From positions 539,828 to 603,827 of the forward strand of contig NZ_FZNP01000004.1 in NCBI RefSeq assembly GCF_900188105.1: a stretch of 64,000 nucleotides of DNA, written 5' to 3'. Positions 58,064-64,000 of this stretch are shown here, piece after piece. The DNA comes from Actinomadura mexicana. GTDB lineage: Bacteria > Actinomycetota > Actinomycetes > Streptosporangiales > Streptosporangiaceae. The position numbers and the translations under genes were made by a program. Under the pieces are notes generated by a model. It had not been told where the DNA came from. It was given only the letters and a program-made list of their open reading frames with translations, and made no database searches. How positions within the stretch are numbered: the stretch's first letter is position 1; each line of letters begins with the position of its first letter.

Positions 58064-58708
58064 ATGAACGTCATCACCGACCACCTCGGGGAGTTCGGCG
58101 ACGGCCTGCTGCTCACCGTCGAGCTGACGCTGCTGGCCCTCGCCGGGGCCCTCGCGACCGGGACCGCGGTCGCCGCGATGCGGGTCAGCCCGGTGCGCGT
58201 GCTGCGCGCCGCCGGAATGGCCTACGTCGAGGTGCTGCAGAACATCCCACTGCTGGTGTGGCTCGTCATCGCCGTGTTCGGACTGCCCGAGATCGGGGTG
58301 ATCGCCGGGCTGTTCACCACCTCGGTCGTCGTGATCGCCCTCTACCAGGGGGCGTACACGGCCGAGGCGATCCGCTCCGGGATCAACGCGGTGCCGGCCG
58401 GGCAGGGCGAGGCCGCCCGCGCGCTCGGGCTGACGTTCGTCCAGTCGCTGCGGCTGGTCGTCCTGCCGCAGGCGCTGCGGACGGTCGTCCAGCCACTCGG
58501 CAACATCGCGATCATGACGCTGATGAACACGGCGCTGGCCGCCGCGGTCGGCGTGGTCGAGCTGACCGCCGCGGCGAACCGGGTCAACCTCGCCGAGGCC
58601 CAGCCGATCTGGATCTTCGTGACGGCGGGCCTGGCGTACATGGCGCTGTCGGCGGTCTTCGGCCTGGTGACCGGCGGCCTGGAACGGAAGCTGGCGATCC
58701 TGCGATGA
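58064..58708 (+). CDS. Amino acid ABC transporter permease 1
   Basis: A 214-residue HisM/GluC-type permease with five helices. LLLTVELTLLALAGALATGTAVAAMRV, YVEVLQNIPLLVWLVIAVFGLP and the coupling helix EAARALGLTFVQSLRLVVLPQALRTVV are typical. It overlaps the second permease gene by 4 bp. Confidence 0.94.
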   Translation: MNVITDHLGEFGDGLLLTVELTLLALAGALATGTAVAAMRVSPVRVLRAAGMAYVEVLQNIPLLVWLVIAVFGLPEIGVIAGLFTTSVVVIALYQGAYTAEAIRSGINAVPAGQGEAARALGLTFVQSLRLVVLPQALRTVVQPLGNIAIMTLMNTALAAAVGVVELTAAANRVNLAEAQPIWIFVTAGLAYMALSAVFGLVTGGLERKLAILR

Positions 58709-59547
58709 GCTCCTCGCGCCTGCTGTTCGACGAGCCGGGGCCGCGCGCCCGGCGGCGCATCCGGATCGCCACCGCGCTGACCCTGCTCGGCGGAGCCGTC
58801 CTGGTCGCCCTCGCACTGCGCCAGTTCGGCGAGAACGGCCAGCTCGCGGCCGACCGCTGGCGCCCGTACGGGACGTGGCCGATGTGGCGGTACCTGCTGG
58901 AGGGACTGCGCTCCACGCTCTACGCCGCTGCCGTCTCGATCGCCCTCGCGATGGCGGCCGGCGTCGCGCTCGCGCTCGGGCGGCTGTCGCCGGCCCGGTG
59001 GCTGCGCGTCCCGTCCGCGGCCTACGTCGAGATCGTCCGGACGGTCCCGGCGCTGCTGCTGGTCTACGTCGTGCTGTTCGCGCTGCCGAGGTACGGCCTC
59101 GACCTCCCGCTGTTCTGGAAGCTCGTCGTCCCGCTGTCGGTGTCCAACGCCGCCGCGTTCGCCGAGATCTTCCGGGCCGGGATCCGGTCGGTGGAGCGCG
59201 GGCAGCTGGAGGCGGGCCTCGCGCTCGGCCTGACCCGCGGGCGGGCGATGCGGCTGGTGGTGCTGCCGCAGGCGGCGCGGCGCGTCCTGCCGTCGCTGGT
59301 CAGCCAGTCCGCCGGGCTGCTGAAGGACACCTCGCTCGGCTTCGTCGTCAGCTACGCCGAACTGCTCTACAGCGGGAAGGTGCTGGCGAACTACAACCAC
59401 CTGCTCATCCAGACCTACCTGGTGATCGCACTGATCTACCTGGTGATCAACGCGTCGCTGGCCAAGCTCGCGCGGACGCTGGAGGCGCGGCAGCGGACCC
59501 GTCCGTCCCGCGCCGTCCGCGAGGCCGTCCCGGCGGCGCGACCGTGA
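58705..59547 (+). CDS. Amino acid ABC transporter permease 2
   Basis: A 280-residue GluD-type permease with an extra N-terminal helix (IATALTLLGGAVLVALAL). The core has LLEGLRSTLYAAAVSIALAMAAGVALAL, YVEIVRTVPALLLVYVVLFALP and the coupling helix EAGLALGLTRGRAMRLVVLPQAARRVLPSLVSQ. It pairs with permease 1 to make the membrane channel. Confidence 0.94.
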   Translation: MSSSRLLFDEPGPRARRRIRIATALTLLGGAVLVALALRQFGENGQLAADRWRPYGTWPMWRYLLEGLRSTLYAAAVSIALAMAAGVALALGRLSPARWLRVPSAAYVEIVRTVPALLLVYVVLFALPRYGLDLPLFWKLVVPLSVSNAAAFAEIFRAGIRSVERGQLEAGLALGLTRGRAMRLVVLPQAARRVLPSLVSQSAGLLKDTSLGFVVSYAELLYSGKVLANYNHLLIQTYLVIALIYLVINASLAKLARTLEARQRTRPSRAVREAVPAARP

Positions 59548-59555
59548 GGATCGAC

Positions 59556-60497
59556 ATGTACGAAGTACTGGCCGAGGTCGTGCGCAACGGCTTCACCGAG
59601 AGCCGCCACTACGGCAGCGTCGCCGGGTTCGCCCCGGACGGGTCCCTCGCCCATGTGCGGGGCGCCGCCCGGGAGACCGTCCTGCCGCGCTCCACGACCA
59701 AGCCGTTCCAGGCGCTCGCCTGCCTGAGGGCGGGCGCGCCGCTGGACGGGGAGCGCCTCGCGATCGCGGCGGGCAGCCACACCGGCGAGGACTTCCACGT
59801 CAAGGCCGTCGAGGGGATCCTCGCGGACGCGGGACTCGGCGCGGACGCGCTGCGGTGCCCGCCGTCCTGGCCCGAGGACGAGGCGACCAGGAACGCGTTG
59901 ATCAGGGCGGGCGAGGGCGAGTCGCGGGTGCGGATGAACTGCTCCGGCAAGCACGCCGCCATGCTCGCCGCGTGCGTCGCCGGCGGATGGCCGCTCGACA
60001 CCTACCTCGACCCGTCGCACCCCCTGCAGCGGCTGGTGCGGCAGGTGATGGCCGACTGCGCCGGGGAGGACCCCTCGCCCGTCGCGATCGACGGGTGCGG
60101 CGCGCCGCTGTTCGGCCTGACCCTGGCCGGCCTGGCCCGCGCCGCGCGGTCCCTCGTCCTGGCCGAGGACGCCCGCCCGGTCGCGGACGCCATGCGCGCC
60201 CACCCCGAGTACGTGGGCGGGACGGGGCACGTCAACACCGAGTTCATGCGGGCGCTGCCCGGCTCGGTCGCCAAGGGCGGCGCGGAGGGCGTGCTCGTCG
60301 CCGCCACCGCGGAGGGCAGCGCCGTCGCGGTGAAGGTCATCGACGGAAGCCCCCGCGCCACCACCGCCATCGCGCTGCGCGCGCTCGCCGCGCTCGGCGC
60401 CGACACCACCCCGGCCGGCCCGCTGGGCACCGTCCCCGTCCTCGGCGGCGGGCGCCCGGTGGGCGAGATCCGCACCATCCCGGAAGGACGTTCGTGA
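59556..60497 (+). CDS. Asparaginase (Rhizobium etli ReAV-type)
   Basis: A 313-residue asparaginase of the third class, unrelated to the E. coli enzymes. RSTTKPFQALACL, AAGSHTGEDFH, MNCSGKHAAML, DGCGAPLFGLTLAGL and GGTGHVNTEFM are family markers. It hydrolyses L-asparagine to aspartate and ammonia. ATG 59556 has GAGGA 5 nt upstream; GTG 59544 is in frame and overlaps the permease stop. Its location suggests the transporter brings in asparagine or a related amino acid. The stop overlaps cutC as GTGA. Confidence 0.93.
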   Translation: MYEVLAEVVRNGFTESRHYGSVAGFAPDGSLAHVRGAARETVLPRSTTKPFQALACLRAGAPLDGERLAIAAGSHTGEDFHVKAVEGILADAGLGADALRCPPSWPEDEATRNALIRAGEGESRVRMNCSGKHAAMLAACVAGGWPLDTYLDPSHPLQRLVRQVMADCAGEDPSPVAIDGCGAPLFGLTLAGLARAARSLVLAEDARPVADAMRAHPEYVGGTGHVNTEFMRALPGSVAKGGAEGVLVAATAEGSAVAVKVIDGSPRATTAIALRALAALGADTTPAGPLGTVPVLGGGRPVGEIRTIPEGRS

Positions 60498-61237
60498 GCC
60501 TCACCTACGAGATCTGCATCGACAGCGTCGCGGGCGCAGTCGCCGCCGAGAAGGCGGGCGCCCACCGCGTCGAGCTGTGCGCGGCACTGTTCGACGGCGG
60601 GCTCACCCCGACCCTGGGCACGGTCCGCGCCGCGCTCGCCGCCGTGTCGTCGATCAGGGTGAACGTCATCATCCGCCCGCGCGGCGGCGACTTCATCTTC
60701 GACGAGCACGAGGTCGCGGCGATGGAGCACGACGTGGCGCTCGTCCGGGAGGCCGGCGCGCACGGCGTGGTGATCGGCGCGCTCACCCCCGAGGGGACGG
60801 TCGACCGCCCGGTCGTCGAGCGGCTCATGGCGGCGGCGGGCGGGCTGCCCGTCACCTTCCACCGCGCCTTCGACATGGCCGCCGACCCGTTCGGCACGCT
60901 GGACGTCCTCGCCGGCCTCGGCGTGGCCCGCGTCCTGACGTCCGGGCAGGACGCGAGCGCGCTGGAGGGCGCGCCGCTGATCGCCGAGCTGGTGCGGCAC
61001 GCCGGCGACCGCGTCATCGTGATGCCCGGCGGCGGCGTCACCGACCGCAACGTCGCGCGGGTCGTGGCGGCGACCGGCGCCCGCGAGATCCACTTCGCCG
61101 CGCTGAGCGAGGAGCCGAGCCCGGCCGTGCACCGCAACCCGTACCCGTTCATGGGCGGGGAGCTGCGGCGGCCGGAGTACCAGCGCCTCGTCACGACGTC
61201 CGGCGGCATCGCCTCGGTCATCCGCGCCGCCGGCTGA
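60494..61237 (+). CDS. cutC: CutC family protein (copper homeostasis protein CutC)
   Basis: A 247-residue TIM barrel. EICIDSVAGAVAAEKAGAHRVELCAALFDGGLTPTLGTV, VNVIIRPRGGDFIF, VIGALTPEGTVDR, VTFHRAFDMAADP, RVLTSGQDASALEG and GGGVTDRNVARVVAATGAREIHFA are diagnostic. The name comes from an E. coli copper phenotype, but the fold and context point to an enzyme of unknown reaction; in actinobacteria cutC often lies beside amino-acid or amino-sugar genes. Confidence 0.92.
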   Translation: MSLTYEICIDSVAGAVAAEKAGAHRVELCAALFDGGLTPTLGTVRAALAAVSSIRVNVIIRPRGGDFIFDEHEVAAMEHDVALVREAGAHGVVIGALTPEGTVDRPVVERLMAAAGGLPVTFHRAFDMAADPFGTLDVLAGLGVARVLTSGQDASALEGAPLIAELVRHAGDRVIVMPGGGVTDRNVARVVAATGAREIHFAALSEEPSPAVHRNPYPFMGGELRRPEYQRLVTTSGGIASVIRAAG

Positions 61238-61278
61238 CCGCCCGGGACCCCGCTCCCTCCCGCTCGGGCCCGGGGCGG
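61238..61278 (+). terminator. Terminator after the ABC/asparaginase/cutC operon
   Basis: CCGCCCGGG (61238-61246) pairs with CCCGGGGCGG (61269-61278) with one bulge, across a 22-nt loop, followed by TTCTTT. This is a reasonable rho-independent terminator directly after the cutC stop. Confidence 0.6.
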
Positions 61279-61382
61279 TTCTTTGCGTGATCTTGTGATT
61301 TCGCGGATGCCGGTGAGTTGCGGACGGGGCATGGATGTCTGCGACCGGTACCGGGACGGCGGGACGAGCGGGAGCGGGGCCC

Positions 61383-62096
61383 ATGCAGGTGAAGCTGGAG
61401 GTGGAGCGCGGCCGCGTCCCCATCGTCGACGTCGAGCCGGTGGTGGGGTGCGGCCGGTGGCCGGCGAAGGCCGTGGTGGGTGAGACGGTCGAGGTGTCGG
61501 CGACGGTGTTCCGGGAGGGGCACGAGCGGCTGGGTGCGGCGGTGGTGCTGCGGACGCCGGAGGGTGAGGCCGTCCACCCGATCGGCACCAGCCACCGCAA
61601 AGGCCCCAACAACACCGGCCCCAACAACACCCTGGACGCCGGCCCCTACGATCCCGGCTCCCCCTGGGCCATCGGATCGGCCGACGGCGGCCACGACGCC
61701 GTCCACCCCGACCTGGGCACCCTGGACGACTTCGACGCCTTCGTCGAACACGCCGGCAACTGCGGCCTGGAAATCGCCCTGGACCTGGCCCTGCAATGCT
61801 CCCCCGACCACCCCTGGGTACGCGACCACCCCGAATGGTTCACCACCCGCGCCGACGGCACCATCGCCTACGCCGAGAACCCGCCGGGTGGCTTCGCGGG
61901 GTTGGTGGGGGTTGAGGTTGATGATGGCACCGTCACCGACCAACTCGACGGCACCACCTACACCTGGCGCGGATCGAACTACGTCCACCTCGACCCGCAC
62001 ACCAAGCCCGCACACGTCTTCGCGTTCGAGGAGAACGGACGCGTGCGGGCCGGTGGCGGGCGGGGAGGCGGAGCTAGCCGGACCCGGCGCCGCTGA
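61383..62096 (+). pseudogene. Collapsed glgE (maltosyltransferase), internally deleted but in frame
   Basis: The 237-codon frame is made of three separated parts of the roughly 670-residue GlgE. Residues 12-62 match the GlgE N-domain (VPIVDVEPVVGCGRWPAKAV, ATVFREG); 65-168 match the start of the GH13 barrel (HPIGTSHRKGPNNT, HDAVHPDLGTLDDFDAF, ALQCSPDHPWV, GTIAYAENPP); 185-215 match the extreme C-terminus (TYTWRGSNYVHLDPHTKPAHVF). The catalytic aspartate and glutamate segments are gone. A 15-bp unit is duplicated at 61602-61631. No stop codon interrupts the frame. It lies just upstream of treS, the expected glgE partner, so it is a remnant of that operon or a deliberately reduced protein. Confidence 0.85.
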
Positions 62097-62931
62097 GCGC
62101 GCGGCCCCCGATGGACCGGCAGCCGGTGAACACCGAGCCCAGGCCCTCGCGGTCGATGATCTCGCGGAGCCTGGCCGGCAGCGCCGGCAGCGACAGGCAG
62201 CCGCCCTCGGCGGCGACGCGCCAGCGGATGCCGAGCAGGATCGGCAGCGGGTCGCAGCGCACGCCGAGCCGGTCGTGCATCCGCACCATCAGGTGCCGCA
62301 GGTCGCCCTCGACCAGCGTGGTCAGCGTCTCCCCGAGCCGCGGCACGGTCACCTCGTCCAGCACCCCGGACAGGTGCACGACGGTGTGGTCGCCGTCGCC
62401 GGCCGCCGTCGTGCTGATCGTCAGCTCGGACGGGGCGGGCGGTGTCGGGGTGAGACCGGCGTCCCCCGGATGCAGCGCGCGGATCGCGTCGAGCACGTGA
62501 GTGGTGTCGACCTCCCCCGGCACCGCCTCCGGGACGGGCGCGGCCGTCGCCGACCCGACGTCGGCGAACACCGGGACGAGCCGGTCCAGCCCGGTGAGGT
62601 GCAGCGCCCGCCGGACGTGCGCCGACAGGGCCGGCACCACGGCCCGCAGCGGGCAGCCGAGCAGCTGGGCGCGCGTCTCGGCCCGCGCCATCAGCACGAG
62701 CCCGGCCGCGTCCAGCAGGACCGCGTCACCGAAGTCGACCACGACCCCGCCGCGCGGCGTCCCCCGCGTTCCCCGCGTCCCGCGTGCTCCCGCGCAGGCG
62801 AGGGACAGCGCCTTGCTCACCTCCTCCCGGATCCCCGCGTAGTTCTGCCAGCTGATCTGCGCCGGCAGGCCGAGCACGGTGAACCCTCGCCGGGTCTGGG
62901 TGCTGAGGCCCGGCACCGCCGTGTCCTTCAT
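62074..62931 (-). CDS. Protein with two STAS domains
   Basis: A 285-residue protein. The first STAS domain (about 15-120) has VVVDFGDAVLLDAAGLVLMARAETRAQLLG, with DAAGL in place of DSSGL, so the phosphorylated serine is lost. The second (about 165-265) has HTVVHLSGVLDEVTVPRLGETLTTLVEG and lacks the DSxG loop altogether. An R/G/T-rich repeat (ARGTRGTRGTPRGG) interrupts the first domain. It may be a constitutive binding partner of an anti-sigma factor or a sensor. Its 3' end overlaps the glgE remnant by 23 bp; a small unknown gene lies 3 bp upstream in the same operon. Confidence 0.78.
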   Translation of the reverse strand: MKDTAVPGLSTQTRRGFTVLGLPAQISWQNYAGIREEVSKALSLACAGARGTRGTRGTPRGGVVVDFGDAVLLDAAGLVLMARAETRAQLLGCPLRAVVPALSAHVRRALHLTGLDRLVPVFADVGSATAAPVPEAVPGEVDTTHVLDAIRALHPGDAGLTPTPPAPSELTISTTAAGDGDHTVVHLSGVLDEVTVPRLGETLTTLVEGDLRHLMVRMHDRLGVRCDPLPILLGIRWRVAAEGGCLSLPALPARLREIIDREGLGSVFTGCRSIGGRALSGAGSG

Positions 62932-62934
62932 CTG

Positions 62935-63252
62935 TCACATCCCGATCGGAGTTCGGGCCGCCGCGCGGGCGGGCCGGGGCGGGGCGGTCAGGTGGCCGGG
63001 CGGTCTGGACCCCGGCCGCTCGTCCGGATAGGGCGGGCGGCCGCCCCGCACGACGCCCGTGAGCCGGGACGCGGCGAGGCGCTCGATGGTCCGTTCCTCG
63101 GGCCGCACCCCCAGATGGGCGCAGCAGCACCACAGGTCGTCCACGCAGCGCCGCACGCGCTCCACCGGAATGTCGGCGAAACGGACGCGCAGCCGTGCCA
63201 CGAGGTCATCCCGCGTCGGTACGACCGATGGCGACTTCTCCCAGCGCTCCAC
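62935..63252 (-). CDS. Small protein of unknown function, probably three-helical
   Basis: A 105-residue protein. The first 70 residues are helical and well balanced (ERWEKSPSVVPTRDDLVARLRVRFADIPVERVRRCVDDLWCCCAHLGVRPEERTIERLA), with three adjacent cysteines; the tail is P/R/A-rich. I do not recognise a named domain. GTG 63252 follows GGAGGG; longer frames upstream lack a ribosome site. It is 3 bp before the dual-STAS gene, so the two probably act together. Confidence 0.65.
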   Translation of the reverse strand: MERWEKSPSVVPTRDDLVARLRVRFADIPVERVRRCVDDLWCCCAHLGVRPEERTIERLAASRLTGVVRGGRPPYPDERPGSRPPGHLTAPPRPARAAARTPIGM

Positions 63253-63730
63253 TGTCCCTCCGATCGCTTCTGGACGGACGTAATTCCGTCCGAACTGAGC
63301 AGAACCCGCCGACCTGACGGGTTCTGAGGTTGGAAATGACCTACCCGAGGGTTGCGACAGAAAAAGCGGCGAACCTAAAAACACGGACATGACACAACCG
63401 TCGCGCGGCAAGTATTCGCGGCGTCCGGCGCCACTCGACAGGCCGGGAGTCGCCGTCATTTTGCGCTGCTTTTCCGTGCGCTGCCCGGCCGCGACCGGGC
63501 GATGACCTTCCCGGCGGGCGGTCGCGCGCCCGGGCGGCCCGCCGACCCGGGCGATCTACCCCGGTCATGGGCGCGCTCGCTCGGCGGGGCGGCGCCGCCC
63601 GGCCCCGAAACCGGCCCCACGGTCACGGACCGTACTGAAGCTTTTACGGATGGTTGCCTGTCGCGCACACACCTGGACGGGCCGGAGGGAATTGCTGATC
63701 TAGATGTCTCCAACACACCCGGGGTGACCC
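63253..63730. promoter_or_regulatory. Divergent promoter region before treS
   Basis: This 478-bp gap separates the small-protein/STAS operon from treS. It contains no supported gene. Lower-GC stretches at 63320-63400 and 63630-63715 (GAAGCTTTTACGGATGG and TGCTGATCTAGATGTC) are likely promoter DNA. Confidence 0.5.
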
Positions 63731-64000
63731 ATGGACGGCCAGCCGAAGAACTTCACCCGCAGCACCCGACCGGACCAGGGCGGCGACGGGGTCACCGCAC
63801 CCGGCACCGGCGCCGGGCACCGGGGGAACGCCCCCAGGCCGGCCATGGGACCGGCCGCCGGCCCCATCCCGGACCCGTTCGACGAGGACACCCCGCGCAC
63901 ACCGGACTGGTTCAAGACGGCGGTGTTCTACGAGGTGTCGGTCCGGGGGTTCGCCGATTCCAACGACGACGGTTACGGCGACCTGCGCGGGCTGATCTCC
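63731..64000 (+). CDS. treS: Trehalose synthase / maltose isomerase TreS, N-terminus only
   Basis: The first 90 codons are present and the gene runs off the right edge. After a disordered G/P-rich leader of about 55 residues it reads [34 protein letters not shown], the start of the GH13 barrel typical of TreS. TreS interconverts trehalose and maltose and, with maltokinase and GlgE, makes alpha-glucan. ATG 63731 is 4 nt after GGGGTGA. The neighbouring glgE is broken, so the pathway must be completed elsewhere or the function has changed. Confidence 0.9.
   Translation, partial: MDGQPKNFTRSTRPDQGGDGVTAPGTGAGHRGNAPRPAMGPAAGPIPDPFDEDTPRTPDWFKTAVFYEVSVRGFADSNDDGYGDLRGLIS

Noticed and set aside
1..64000. 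tRNA, rRNA, integrase or insertion sequence
   Set aside because: No cloverleaf, rRNA-like stretch, transposase motif or flanking inverted/direct repeat pair was recognised in the gaps.

Overview
This window is high-GC DNA (about 70 percent or more by eye) with dense, tightly overlapping genes, many GTG starts and strong G/C third-codon bias. It is almost certainly the chromosome of a filamentous actinomycete. The gene set (F420-dependent LLM oxidoreductase, ClgR/PopR-type regulator with a clpP pair, stand-alone LigD polymerase, GlgE/TreS glucan genes, YDYLLGGKDN-type methyltransferase, many P450 and TetR/MarR genes) fits Actinomadura/Streptosporangiales or Streptomyces. I cannot fix the genus from sequence alone.

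Layout. (1) 1-13.7 kb is the right part of a biosynthetic gene cluster cut by the left edge. A leftward operon encodes a prolyl-PCP dehydrogenase, a proline-specific adenylation enzyme, a stand-alone carrier protein and the start of a flavin-dependent halogenase; together these predict a halogenated pyrrole-2-carboxyl starter. A divergent rightward pair encodes a one-module PKS whose AT and DH domains have lost catalytic residues, and a Cy-A(Cys)-PCP NRPS that should make a thiazoline. A type II thioesterase and a fused two-domain acyl-CoA dehydrogenase complete it. (2) 13.8-30.4 kb is mixed accessory and housekeeping content: beta-helix exoprotein, DMT transporter, a TetR-controlled quinone-oxidoreductase with a regularly spaced operator array, amino-acid oxidase, a PopR-like regulator ending in YALAA beside two ClpP-like genes (one lacking the catalytic serine), a small repeat protein, GlxA/DJ-1 genes, LexA, P450, methyltransferases and an LLM oxidoreductase behind a KstR-like box. 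(3) 30.5-46.6 kb is an aerobic (late cobalt insertion) cobalamin island: two B12 riboswitches, cbtB/cbtA, ChlID-like chelatase subunit, cobO, cobB, cobN, cobG, cobH, a cobI-cobJ fusion, cobK, cobM, cobL and cobF. Every ring methyltransferase after precorrin-2 is present; cobA and the nucleotide-loop and amidation genes cobQ, cobD, cobU and cobS are not in the window.

(4) 46.6-56.2 kb holds an MFS/MarR divergent pair, a short tandem repeat, uppP, a dienelactone hydrolase, an aminotransferase remnant, a second P450, LigD polymerase, a TusA-like protein, a STAS protein and a ROK regulator. (5) 56.3-61.2 kb is one operon: a polar amino-acid ABC transporter (ATPase, lipoprotein, two permeases), an asparaginase and cutC, with a 14-bp palindrome at its promoter. 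(6) 61.3-64 kb contains a collapsed glgE (in-frame internal deletions removing the catalytic core), a dual-STAS protein, a small unknown protein and the start of treS, cut by the right edge.

The strongest leads are the halopyrrole-thiazoline cluster with a KS-only working PKS module, the PopR/ClpP pair with a C-terminal degron and a pseudo-protease subunit, and the in-frame GlgE chimera. No rRNA, tRNA, CRISPR array or intact transposase was seen.
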